In this document: positions 51,530-60,551 of the stretch, in pieces | How the letters are laid out: every line of letters starts with the position of its first letter | Position numbering within the stretch: position 1 is the stretch's first letter | Assembly: GCA_965246785.1 (NCBI GenBank) | Contig: CBDFFM010000020.1 | Location: forward strand, 62,001-126,000 | Length of the DNA stretch: 64,000 bases | DNA from: UBA1952 sp965246785 | GTDB taxonomy: Bacteria > Bacteroidota > Bacteroidia > Chitinophagales > Chitinophagaceae | Direction: 5' to 3' | The notes under the pieces: model-generated | What the model was told of the DNA's origin: nothing | Database searches by the model: none | What the model saw: only the letters and a program-made list of their open reading frames with translations | Program-made: the position numbers and the translations under genes

Positions 51530-52659
51530 CTGCCATGCCCCAAAGGAGCATCCCGCTGATGTCGCCGCTTTTTAAGGAAGCGGATATTCAGGCTGTGACG
51601 GATGTGCTGCGCAGCGGTATGCTGGTGCAGGGTAAGCAAGTGGCCGCTTTGGAAGCGGAGATGTGCGCTTATACCGGTGCGGAACATGCGATTGCCGTCA
51701 GCAACGGCACGGCTACGCTGCATCTGGCGCTGCTGGCACTCGGCATCGGGCCGGGCGATGAGGTGATTGTGCCGGCGCTTTCTTATGTGGCTACCGCCAA
51801 TGTGGTGGAGCTGGTGGGCGCGACGCCCATTTTTGTTGACGTAACGGAGCGCACTTTTAATATTGACACAACTAAGATTGAAGCTGCCATCACGCCGCGC
51901 ACGAAAGCAATTATTCCCGTGCACGAGTTTGGATTGGCAGCAGAAATAAGCCGGGTAATGGAGCTTGCAGCAGCGCATAAGCTGCACGTGATTGAAGACG
52001 CCGCCTGTGCTCTCGGCGCGCGCGAGGGCGAGCAGCACGTAGGCACTTCTGGCGATTTCGGCTCCTTCTCCTTCCACCCGCGCAAGGCTATTACCTCAGG
52101 CGAGGGCGGTATGTTGCTGACGAATGACGCGGCAAAGGCTGATTACCTCCGCATGATGCGCAACCACGGCATTGTGATGGACGGCGGCGCTATGGAGTTT
52201 GAGGCGGCAGGCTTCAACTACCGCATGACCGACTTTCAGGCGGCACTGGTGCTCAGCCAGATGGGCCGCGCCGATGAAGGCATTGCTTACAAACGTGAGC
52301 TGGCAGATATCTATTACAACGAACTGGACTCAGCGCTGCTTACGCTGCCAATGGAAGACGCCGCGCACCCCCACACATGGCAATCCTTCCACGTATTGCT
52401 GGACGACCGCATTGACCGGGCGCAGCTCATCAAAGATTTGGGCGCGCAGGGTATCGGCGCTAATTACGGTGCGCAGTGCATTCCTGCCGTCCGCTTTTAT
52501 CAGCGCAAATACGCGCTGGACGCAGCCAGCCTTTTCCCGAACGCTTACCGCGCTTACACCAAAGGCCTCGTGCTGCCGCTTTATGAAAAGCTGAGCCGCG
52601 AAGAAGTGGCGTACGTAGCATCGGCCATCAATCAGACACTACAACAACACGCATCATAA
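51526..52659 (+). CDS. DegT/DnrJ/EryC1 sugar aminotransferase (copy 1)
   Basis: 377 residues. PLP-dependent; the Schiff-base lysine is Lys187 in GSFSFHPRKAITSGEGG. Other family motifs are AIAVSNGTATLHLALLALGI, VIEDAACALGAREG and NYRMTDFQAALVLSQM. It should transfer an amino group from glutamate to the keto sugar made by the upstream dehydrogenase. Start codon overlaps the dehydrogenase stop (ATGA), and the stop shares one base with the next ATG, so the three genes are translationally coupled. Confidence 0.93.
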   Translation: MTAMPQRSIPLMSPLFKEADIQAVTDVLRSGMLVQGKQVAALEAEMCAYTGAEHAIAVSNGTATLHLALLALGIGPGDEVIVPALSYVATANVVELVGATPIFVDVTERTFNIDTTKIEAAITPRTKAIIPVHEFGLAAEISRVMELAAAHKLHVIEDAACALGAREGEQHVGTSGDFGSFSFHPRKAITSGEGGMLLTNDAAKADYLRMMRNHGIVMDGGAMEFEAAGFNYRMTDFQAALVLSQMGRADEGIAYKRELADIYYNELDSALLTLPMEDAAHPHTWQSFHVLLDDRIDRAQLIKDLGAQGIGANYGAQCIPAVRFYQRKYALDAASLFPNAYRAYTKGLVLPLYEKLSREEVAYVASAINQTLQQHAS

Positions 52660-53612
52660 TGCTTCAGAACAAACGCATCTTCATTACCGGCGGCGCCGGC
52701 TTCATTGCCAACACGCTCATACGTCATTATGTGGAGCAAAACCAGATTGTCGTCTATGACAATTTCCACCGCGACACGCTCAGCGCCAGCGGCCTTGCCG
52801 ACCATAAGAACGTCACCATTGTGAAGGGCGACGTAATGGACTTAGCCATGCTGACTGAAAGCATGAAAGGCGCTGATATAGTCGTGCACGCCGCCGGCAT
52901 CGCGGGCATTGACACCGTGATTAAAGACCCGGTGCGCACCATGAGCGTGAATATGATTGGCACCGCCAACGCACTGGAAGCCGCCCATAAGAACGGCGTA
53001 AAAGACCGCTTTATTGACTTTTCTACCTCGGAGATTTTCGGCTCTATGGCCTTTAAATCTGCCGAGACCGACAATACCGTTTCCGGTTCCGCGGGCGAAG
53101 CGCGCTGGGTATATGCCGTATCCAAGCTGGCGGGCGAGCACTTGGCGCACGCCTACTTCAAGCAGCACGGCCTGCCGGTGGTTACGGTGCGCCCCTTCAA
53201 CGTGTATGGCCCCGGCCAGACGGGCGAGGGCGCGATTCAAATCTTTATCAAGCGCGCGCTGAAGAATGAGGACATCTGGATAAACGGCGACGGCGCGCAA
53301 ATCCGCGCCTGGTGCTATGTGGACGACTTTGTGGACTGCCTTATCCGCTGCATTGAGAATCCGGCGGCGGTTGGCGAGAGCTTCAACCTCGGCAATGCCC
53401 GCGCGGTGATGACTACGCTGGGCCTGGCGCAGACGGTGTGCCGGGTATTGAACTCCACTTCCAAAATCGGCCACAAGCCGGCACTGAGCGCGGATATTGA
53501 GCTGCGGATTCCGAGCGTGGTGAAGACGGAGGAATTGCTGGGCTTTAAGGCGAAGGTGGATTTGGAGGAAGGGATTCAGAAGACGGCGGATTGGATAAAG
53601 ACTTCGCTTTAA
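52659..53612 (+). CDS. NAD-dependent sugar epimerase/dehydratase (extended SDR, copy 1)
   Basis: 317 residues. Starts MLQNKRIFITGGAGFIANTL with the NAD motif GGAGFIA. The catalytic segment is WVYAVSKLAGEHLAHAYFK with YxxxK, and PFNVYGPGQTGEGAIQIFI follows. It acts on a nucleotide-activated sugar, as a 4,6-dehydratase or 4-epimerase. The exact activity is not readable. Co-translated with the aminotransferase upstream; a GNAT gene follows 15 bp later. Confidence 0.9.
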   Translation: MLQNKRIFITGGAGFIANTLIRHYVEQNQIVVYDNFHRDTLSASGLADHKNVTIVKGDVMDLAMLTESMKGADIVVHAAGIAGIDTVIKDPVRTMSVNMIGTANALEAAHKNGVKDRFIDFSTSEIFGSMAFKSAETDNTVSGSAGEARWVYAVSKLAGEHLAHAYFKQHGLPVVTVRPFNVYGPGQTGEGAIQIFIKRALKNEDIWINGDGAQIRAWCYVDDFVDCLIRCIENPAAVGESFNLGNARAVMTTLGLAQTVCRVLNSTSKIGHKPALSADIELRIPSVVKTEELLGFKAKVDLEEGIQKTADWIKTSL

Positions 53613-53627
53613 TAAGGGCGGCCCTGT

Positions 53628-54578
53628 ATGCAGGTTCATATCAATAATGCGGCGCACGCCGGCGCGGTCGTACGCCTTGCGGCGGAAGACGGCTACAACC
53701 GGCTGGCGAAAGACCGGAGCCTTGACCGGCAGAAAGTGCGGAGCCTGCTTTCGGCAGGTGTGGAAAAGGGCCTGCTGAAGCCGGACAGCTTTTTAATTAC
53801 GCTCACCGAAGGTGATGCGGTAACAGCCGCTGCTATTGCGCGAAAAAGCGTGTGGGATACGGAGGTGCTGGAACGGCGGATTTGGAATCTGGAGCAGGTT
53901 TTCACAAAAGGCGAAGACGCCGGCGCTCTGGAGCAGCTTTTCGCTGCTGTGCGGGAGCAGGCCGGGGCGCATGGTGCGGAGCTGATGGCTTATCGCGTGG
54001 ACACGCAGCATTATGCAGCCACTAACGCGGCTCTGCACGCGGGCTTCCGCCTGATGGAGACCATCATGTACATGACCAAAGACTTGTCGGAGGTCTCCGC
54101 GCTGCAATACTCAGAAGGCGTGACGATGCGCTTCGCGCGTGAGGAGGACATTGCACCCATCATTGAGAGCTGCAAAGGCATTTTTACCGCCAGCCGGCTG
54201 AATAAGGAACCGATTATAGATGCCCGCCTCGTGGACAAAATGTACGAGACCTGGATACTTAACGCCTACAAAGACCCTGAAACCTTCTTCCACATTGCGG
54301 AAGTAGATGGCAAGGTGGCAGGCTTCTGGCTGAACCGGCTGCAATATAATGAGGAGCAGTTGGGCCGCAAGCTGTATGTAGGCCGCCTCACCGCTGTCTT
54401 TCCCGGCTTTCGCGGGAAGGGCATCATGGCAAACCTTGCCATTCATTCCATGAAAACGCTGGCAGGCGAGGGCGTCGTCTTTGACGGCAGCGCGGTAGTG
54501 GAGAATGCGCCTTCTATTAATACGCTGATTAACCTGCAATTCAAGGACGTTTATACTTTTCATACGCTGCACTTATAA
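53628..54578 (+). CDS. GNAT-like acetyltransferase
   Basis: 316 residues that appear to hold two GNAT-like halves. The C-terminal half has the clearer pattern: TMRFAREEDIAPIIESCKGI, FHIAEVDGKVAGFWLNRLQY, RLTAVFPGFRGKGIMANLAI (acetyl-CoA loop, R/Q-x-x-G-x-G/A type) and FKDVYTFHTLHL. The N-terminal half (to about 165) is degenerate. In this context it may N-acylate the 3-amino sugar made by the preceding enzymes. The role is inferred from position. Confidence 0.75.
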   Translation: MQVHINNAAHAGAVVRLAAEDGYNRLAKDRSLDRQKVRSLLSAGVEKGLLKPDSFLITLTEGDAVTAAAIARKSVWDTEVLERRIWNLEQVFTKGEDAGALEQLFAAVREQAGAHGAELMAYRVDTQHYAATNAALHAGFRLMETIMYMTKDLSEVSALQYSEGVTMRFAREEDIAPIIESCKGIFTASRLNKEPIIDARLVDKMYETWILNAYKDPETFFHIAEVDGKVAGFWLNRLQYNEEQLGRKLYVGRLTAVFPGFRGKGIMANLAIHSMKTLAGEGVVFDGSAVVENAPSINTLINLQFKDVYTFHTLHL

Positions 54579-54655
54579 CACGCCTGAACGGCCTGCAAGG
54601 CTTAGCTACCTTTAACCTGCCCACTAGACACTTCTATACCAAGCAATTTTTTCAG

Positions 54656-55417
54656 ATGGATGCTTTAGCCACCCAGTATCATTTCAGCGATTTTACGCTC
54701 AGCCATTATCGTGAGCTGCTCCGGCTTGCGGTGGCGGGATGGGATGTGAAGCTGCATCGCGAGGTGAACCCGGCTGAGGATGATGCGTCTTTCATACTGT
54801 GGCGGCATGACGTGGATTTCAGTATGCACGCGGCGCGCAATCTGGCGCGGCTGGAGCACGAGGCAGGCGTGCGCAGCACCTATTATTTGCTTCCGCACAG
54901 CGAATTCTATAACCTGTTTGAGCGGGAAGTTTCTGACTTAGTAAAGGAAATCATCTCGCTCGGGCATGATGTCGGACTCCACTTTGATTCTCATTACTAC
55001 GGTATATCGGATGCAAGTCAGTTGGCAGTGCATCTAACGAGGGAAAAGCGCTGGCTGGAAGAAACGTTCAACTGCGAGATAAGGAGCTTTTCCTTCCACA
55101 ACACGACCGATTTTACGATGAGCTGTGAGGAATGGCAATACGCGGGATTGATTAACTGCTACGCGCAGTATTTCAAGAAGAATGTCGGCTACTGTTCCGA
55201 TTCACATGGCATCTGGCGTTTCCGCAGGCTGCATGATGTGCTTACCGGCAGGGAAGATGCCCGCCTGCAAGTGCTGACGCACCCGGAATGGTGGCAGGAG
55301 CAGGCCACCGCGCCGCGCCAACGGGTGCAGCGCGCCATTGACGGCAGGGCAGCAAAAGTGGCGAAGGACTACGATGAGGCCCTCGCAAGAATTGGCCGCC
55401 CGAACATCGGTAAATAG
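54656..55417 (+). CDS. Polysaccharide deacetylase-like (NodB-fold) protein
   Basis: 253 residues. WRHDVDFSMHAARNLARLEH holds the Asp motif and SLGHDVGLHFDSHYYG the metal-binding His motif of a divergent NodB fold. RSFSFHNTTDF follows, and VLTHPEWWQ near the end supplies a further His. Such proteins occur in O-antigen clusters and are thought to deacetylate sugars, although substrates are rarely known. TACCTTTA at about 54606 could be a promoter box. Confidence 0.8.
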   Translation: MDALATQYHFSDFTLSHYRELLRLAVAGWDVKLHREVNPAEDDASFILWRHDVDFSMHAARNLARLEHEAGVRSTYYLLPHSEFYNLFEREVSDLVKEIISLGHDVGLHFDSHYYGISDASQLAVHLTREKRWLEETFNCEIRSFSFHNTTDFTMSCEEWQYAGLINCYAQYFKKNVGYCSDSHGIWRFRRLHDVLTGREDARLQVLTHPEWWQEQATAPRQRVQRAIDGRAAKVAKDYDEALARIGRPNIGK

Positions 55418-55438
55418 GATTTTCAAACAAGCTTTTAT

Positions 55439-55845
55439 ATGAAATTCACGGTAGGACAGGTTGAGGCGATAGAGCGCTCTTTTTCCGAAGAAGAAGTGCG
55501 GAACTTCTCCAAGCTGTCTATGGACGACAATCCGGTTCACTTTGACGCGGCTTATGCCGCCACTACCCGCTTTGGACAGTGCATTGTGCAGGGGCCTATG
55601 GTGGCTTCGCTGATAGGCGGCGTGCTGGGCAGCAAGCTTCCGGGCCGGGCACCATTTATCTGCAGCAGACTTCCCGCTTCGTCAACCCTGTTTTTATAGG
55701 CGAGCGGCTGCGCGCTTCGGTTGAAGTGGTGAAAATCCGGGAAGACAAGCCGATTATTACGTTGCGTACTGTGGTTGAAAAGCTGGACAAAGGCGAAATC
55801 GCCATTGAGGGCGAGGCGACTGTGATGTTCTTAAACAAGCTGTAA
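55439..55845 (+). CDS. MaoC-like (R)-3-hydroxyacyl hydratase, one frameshift
   Basis: About 135 residues when repaired. The first frame reads FSEEEVRNFSKLSMDDNPVH then FDAAYAATTRFGQCIVQGPM (hydratase Asp/His pair in DDNPVH) and GGVLGSKLPG. The second reads GTIYLQQTSRFVNPVFIGER and RASVEVVKIREDKPIITLRT to the end at 55845. Joining needs one extra C in the GGGCCGGG run near 55645. MaoC hydratases hydrate enoyl-CoA to (R)-3-hydroxyacyl-CoA. Next to an LpxD-like transferase it may supply a hydroxyacyl group for an amino sugar, which is a hypothesis. Confidence 0.82.
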
Positions 55846-56822
55846 TGCAACTTGACTTTACAGGCATACAGGCGGTGGTGGGCGATTCGCCCCGGTTTGA
55901 AGGCAACCGGGAACTCGTCTTTTCCAATCTGGCCCCCATCGGGACGGCCGGCCTCGCTGCTATTACCTGGCTCCGCCCGGACAATGGCGCAGCAAAGAGC
56001 CTGCTTGAAGCAACGGGCGCAGGCTGTGTTATCTGCAATGAGTCAGATTTCAAAGCTCATACGCCCAACCATGCAGGCAGGCTATACATCATCACAGACA
56101 AGCCGCAGCTCGCATTCTATAAGCTGCTGAAGCGGGCGGAAAATGAAATGCAAGGCGTATCGCTTGCTGGCGGCGATGACAACATACATCCCACTGCCAT
56201 TATACATCAAGAGGCGAAGATTGGTACGCATGTGCGTATTGGTGCTTACTGCATTATTGGCGCGTGTGAAATCGGGGACGGATGCGTCATACACGAGCAC
56301 GTAAAGGTTTATGCGGGCGTGCGCCTGGAACCGGGCTGCACCGTCCGCGAATTTTGCTCCATCGGCGGAGCGGGATTTGGCATTGTGAAGAACGATGACG
56401 GACTCAATGTGACGATGCCACATATAGGTACAGTGACCATCGGGAAGGGCGTGACCATTTTTCCGTTCTCCAATGTGGACAGGCCTACGATGGGGGAGAC
56501 TTTCATCGGCACGCATGCTATGATTGACCATTATTGTCACATAGGGCACAACACGACGGTGGGCAGAAATGCAATCATCACCGCGCAGACCGTTTTGGCG
56601 GGCGGAAGCTCAGTCGGTGATGAGAGCTTTATAGGCGTCAATACGATTATTAAGGATAAAGTAAAGGTGGGCAGCCGCGTAATGACCGGCATGGGTGCCG
56701 TAGTAACAAAGGATATTCCAGACGGTGAGACCTGGGTAGGCAATCCGGCGAGGGAAATTGAGGTTTTTAAGCAGGAACAGCGGCAATTGGCTGACGTTAC
56801 TTGCTCAATCAAGAAAAAATAA
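55845..56822 (+). CDS. LpxD-like left-handed beta-helix acyltransferase
   Basis: 325 residues. The N-terminal domain (about 1-100) resembles the uridine-binding domain of LpxD (AAITWLRPDNGAAKSLLEAT). From 115 on there are hexapeptide repeats (IHPTAIIHQEAKIGTHVRIG; IGDGCVIHEHVKVYAG) and the probable catalytic His in MIDHYCHIGHNTTVGRNA. The family moves 3-hydroxyacyl groups onto amino sugars. Its place in the cluster, directly after the MaoC gene (one base overlap), argues for acylation of a surface-sugar amine rather than lipid A. Confidence 0.88.
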   Translation: MQLDFTGIQAVVGDSPRFEGNRELVFSNLAPIGTAGLAAITWLRPDNGAAKSLLEATGAGCVICNESDFKAHTPNHAGRLYIITDKPQLAFYKLLKRAENEMQGVSLAGGDDNIHPTAIIHQEAKIGTHVRIGAYCIIGACEIGDGCVIHEHVKVYAGVRLEPGCTVREFCSIGGAGFGIVKNDDGLNVTMPHIGTVTIGKGVTIFPFSNVDRPTMGETFIGTHAMIDHYCHIGHNTTVGRNAIITAQTVLAGGSSVGDESFIGVNTIIKDKVKVGSRVMTGMGAVVTKDIPDGETWVGNPAREIEVFKQEQRQLADVTCSIKKK

Positions 56823-56823
56823 A

Positions 56824-58017
56824 ATGATTCATATATATTGGTCATCGATGACCTGTATGCAGAGCAGTTTCTATCCGCACTTGTTCCGCGCTTTGAAGGC
56901 ATTATCAATAAAGGAAGGTGGATTCAAGGTTATAGACGTATCCGGCAAAGACTATAATTACATTAAGAGCAGCACACTTGAGGCAAGTCTGATAGTGATA
57001 GACCATACTATCCATATGTCTTATGCTTTGACCTTACCCGACAAATTGCCGGAATACACTAATTATGTCCATAAGCCGGGGAAACCTCAATTTTATAAGG
57101 ATGTCTGGGAGCTATTATTCAGTGTTCCTGATACCAAGAAGGTATTAGTTTTCGCAGGTGATTTACATGCGATTGCAAGGCAGCCGGTTGAGCGCTCAGA
57201 CGCCTTGGGGCCCGATTATATGAATTATCTTCAGGCAGCAGATGCGATTGCATGGATTTACAGACCGGAAGCAATTCCATCGGTTGCATCACTCCCGCCA
57301 GCCCATGTTGAAAGCTGGATGCCTGATTATGAGGATTCGCGGCAATTAGCCGTTGATATAAAAAAACTAATACCCATAGCTATAGAGTTGCCTTTATGCG
57401 TTGCCACATCCGAGATGCACAAGCCCGGGAAGGCCCGTTGGGACATTGCGCTACCCGGCGCCAGCTACAAAACCCGTAAGATTGCGCTGGAAAGTATTTC
57501 ACAACTTAGCCAGCTAAGCATTGCGCCCTACGGCGAATATGTGAGTTGGCAGGACAGAATTATATATTATTTAAAAAGAATGAAGCTATTTTCAGAACGC
57601 GCAGTTACGCGTGTGAAATATCCTATAGCCCATTTTCTGCAAGAAAAAATCGTCAGCAACAGTGACGTAACCTATACCTGCGGTGGGCCTTTGAGGTATT
57701 TCGTGCGCAAGTTTTTTGAAATTCCGGCTTGTGGTTCACTGATGCTTGCAGATATGCCTGATTATGCAGCAGACTATGGATTTATTGACAACGAGAATTA
57801 TATACAAACTACGCCTGAAGAGGCGGGCCCCAATTTAGAGCGCATTTTAAATAATCCAGGCCTTAAGGAGCAGATAAAAGCGAATGGATATAATTTGATT
57901 CAGGCGATGCACACTGCCGATAAGCGGGCAGAGCATTTTATATATGCATTAAAAACGCTCGTCACTCGTCCGTACAGGCGAAGCGAAGTTTGTATCCGGT
58001 ACCTATACGATTGTTGA
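56824..58017 (+). CDS. Glycosyltransferase (CgeB-like GT-B)
   Basis: 397 residues. The C-terminal part YTCGGPLRYFVRKFFEIPAC, LMLADMPDYAADYGFIDNEN and AGPNLERILNNPGLKEQIKA matches the nucleotide-sugar-binding half of YkvP/CgeB-like transferases. The N-terminal half shows the alternating sheet/helix of GT-B but no clear motif. AT-rich relative to the flanking genes, as is common for O-antigen transferases acquired by transfer. Sugar and linkage unknown. Confidence 0.7.
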   Translation: MIHIYWSSMTCMQSSFYPHLFRALKALSIKEGGFKVIDVSGKDYNYIKSSTLEASLIVIDHTIHMSYALTLPDKLPEYTNYVHKPGKPQFYKDVWELLFSVPDTKKVLVFAGDLHAIARQPVERSDALGPDYMNYLQAADAIAWIYRPEAIPSVASLPPAHVESWMPDYEDSRQLAVDIKKLIPIAIELPLCVATSEMHKPGKARWDIALPGASYKTRKIALESISQLSQLSIAPYGEYVSWQDRIIYYLKRMKLFSERAVTRVKYPIAHFLQEKIVSNSDVTYTCGGPLRYFVRKFFEIPACGSLMLADMPDYAADYGFIDNENYIQTTPEEAGPNLERILNNPGLKEQIKANGYNLIQAMHTADKRAEHFIYALKTLVTRPYRRSEVCIRYLYDC

Positions 58018-58020
58018 CTG

Positions 58021-59507
58021 ATGCTTAAGCTCTTTTTCCGGAATTCGTTCTTCTACTTCATCGTACAGGTCGTCAGCTATGTGGTGTCCTTCTTCATGTT
58101 GCCGCTCTATACGGCAAATCTTTCCAAGGCCGATTACTGGCGCTCTGGAAATGCTCGGCGTGATTATTCTCATCATACAGGCGGCAGGCTCCCTGCAAAT
58201 CCAGCAGGGCGTTGCCCGTTCTCTGCCCGACCATACTTTTACCGACCCTGCAGCCAAAAAAGCGCTTATATCAACAGGCTTCATCTTTTCGGTCGGTACC
58301 TATACACTCTGGTCTGTTTGCCGGGTACGTCTTTCACCGTACGCTGTGCCTGTGGATTGTAGGCAGCCTGAAATACTTGCCCGCATATGACCTCACTATG
58401 CTTCAGATATGGATGTCCGGCGTTGCCGGCTATTTGCAGCTATTGAAGGTCAATCAAATGGAGGGTAAGAAGTCCGCCATTGCCAGCATATGCTCTGTAT
58501 TTGTGTCTATACCGCTCACCATATACCTGGTGGTAGGAGCGGGATGGGGCATAACCGGCGTCATGGCGGCCAATGTGGCAGGGCAGGTAGTAATGATAGC
58601 GATCCTTTTTAAAGACAACCTGCGGCAACTGGCCTTTAGGCTGGACCACAGGCTGCTTGGCAGCATGCTACGCTTTTCCACGCCGCTCGTTTTCTCCTCA
58701 TTGGCCTATATCTCCTGGAATTTTGTGGACCGTATCATGATGAGCCGATTCCTCAGCCTAAGCGACCTCGGGCTGTTCTCCGTCGGCACAAAGTTCAACG
58801 TACCGTTCAGCGCTATGCTAAGTATTTTTGAGACTTCGCTGTTCCCCATCATCATCAACCAATATCACAAGCGGCAGATGCCGGCAAAGATGGAGAAGCT
58901 TGCTGCTATGCTCCTGCTGGTTACGGCATTGATGTGGCTGGCTGTATGCATCTTCGCCAAGCAGATTCTGGGGTTTATGGTAGCTCCACCTTTCCGGCCC
59001 GCTTGGGAAATAACCGGCATTGCCGTTGGGGCGCTCATCTTTACGCGGGTCAGCTTTCTGGCGCCAGGCCTCGCCATCGCCAAGAAAATGCAGTACTTTA
59101 TTTTCCTCATTGTTTTCACCTCCATTGTCAATGCCGCGCTTAATTTTCTGCTTATCCCGCGTCTGGGCATTATTGGTGCTCCCATAGCGACTTTTACCTC
59201 CGGCGCGCTGTATATGATATTATTGTTTTGGAAGAGCCAGCAGCTCTATCTCATTCCTTATCGTTTCCTGAATATTTTTGCCGTGGCGGCGCTCATCATC
59301 GCCAGCATCGTCGGGGTTCACTTTGGCGAGCGATGTTTCGCAGGTAATGGCTGGCTCGCGGTCAAAGGATTCAGCTTCCTGCTCTTCAGCTTCATTATCT
59401 ACAAGCTACTCATCACCCAGGCATTTGGGAAGCTCATTGTACGAATACTTAAAAAGACCAATAACCGCCTTTCCGGCAAAAGGCCGCTGGCAGCCGCACC
59501 GGCTTAA
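58021..59507 (+). CDS. Polysaccharide flippase (Wzx/MOP superfamily), two frameshifts
   Basis: About 494 residues when repaired, with 12-14 membrane segments. Starts NSFFYFIVQVVSYVVSFFML in frame 1. One extra T near 58138 (DY then GALEMLGVIILIIQAAGSLQ) shifts to frame 2, and one extra T in the run 58317-58319 (TLWSV then AGYVFHRTLCLWIVG) shifts to frame 3, which runs on to 59507. Later motifs include SLAYISWNFVDRIMMSRFLS and FNVPFSAMLSIFETSLFPII. It should flip lipid-linked repeat units across the inner membrane. Both indels look like sequencing errors. Confidence 0.85.
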
Positions 59508-59586
59508 ATGCCTAGCAGGCCGCCGCAGCCCATAAGCCTCAATCACGCCCCTCCTGAATACATCGACTACAAGCAAACACTCCTCC

Positions 59587-60537
59587 ATGAAAATACTCAT
59601 AACCGGCGGCGCCGGCTTTATTGGCTCTTCCCTCGCAGACCACATCCTGCGCACTACCAACGCTGAGGTGATGCTCGTGGACGACCTTAGTACAGGAAAA
59701 GGACATAACCTGCCCGCACACGAGCGGGCGAAGTTCATTAAGTGTGACGTGAACGATTACAGCGATATATCGGCCATTATGCTCTCCTACCGCCCGGACT
59801 ACGTGTTTCACTACGCCGCAGTAGTAGGCGTTCAGCGCACGCTGGACAGCCCGGTGGCCGTGCTGCGCGATATTGACGGCCTGAAAAACATCCTGCAGCT
59901 CAGTAAGAACACGAGCGTAAAGCGCGTCTTCTTTGCTTCCTCTTCTGAGGTTTACGGCGAGCCTGTGCACCTGCCGCAGCATGAGCACACCACGCCGCTT
60001 AACTCCCGCCTGCCTTATGCTATCGTGAAGAATGTGGGCGAGGCGTTTTTTAAGTCCTACTTCCAGGAATACGGCCTCCCTTACACGCTGTTCCGCTTCT
60101 TTAACACCTACGGCCCGAAGCAGAGTGAAGACTTTGTAATCAGCCGTTTCCTTAAAGCCGCGCTCAGCAACCAAGACATTACTATCTACGGTGATGGCAG
60201 CCAAACACGCACCTTCTGCTACATTGAAGACAATGTGGAAGCCTGCTTCAATGCCCTCTCTAATAGGCTGTTTGAGAATGACGTAGTCAACATCGGAAGT
60301 GACAAGGAAATCAGCGTCGCCGAGCTGGCGCAGATAATTATCCGCCTTACCGGCAGCAGCTCAAAACTGATGTTCCTTCCTGCCCTGCCCGATGGTGATA
60401 TGACGCGCCGCCAGCCAGACGTTAGCAATATGAAACGCCTCCTGCCGCGCGAGCTGCTCCCCTTGGAAGATGGATTGAACAAAATCATTGCTGCCTGGAC
60501 TGCGACAGGACAGCCGGCACCACCCAGGTCTTCCTAA
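59587..60537 (+). CDS. NAD-dependent sugar epimerase/dehydratase (extended SDR, copy 2)
   Basis: 316 residues. MKILITGGAGFIGSSLADHI, then VFHYAAVVGVQRTLDSPVAV, the active-site segment SRLPYAIVKNVGEAFFKSYF (YxxxK) and FFNTYGPKQSEDFVISRFLK. This is a GalE/RmlB-like nucleotide-sugar enzyme. It likely belongs with the glycosyltransferase that follows 14 bp downstream, but the substrate cannot be fixed. Only weakly similar in detail to the copy at 52659. Confidence 0.9.
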   Translation: MKILITGGAGFIGSSLADHILRTTNAEVMLVDDLSTGKGHNLPAHERAKFIKCDVNDYSDISAIMLSYRPDYVFHYAAVVGVQRTLDSPVAVLRDIDGLKNILQLSKNTSVKRVFFASSSEVYGEPVHLPQHEHTTPLNSRLPYAIVKNVGEAFFKSYFQEYGLPYTLFRFFNTYGPKQSEDFVISRFLKAALSNQDITIYGDGSQTRTFCYIEDNVEACFNALSNRLFENDVVNIGSDKEISVAELAQIIIRLTGSSSKLMFLPALPDGDMTRRQPDVSNMKRLLPRELLPLEDGLNKIIAAWTATGQPAPPRSS

Positions 60538-60551
60538 ATGCCCTCCGGCGC

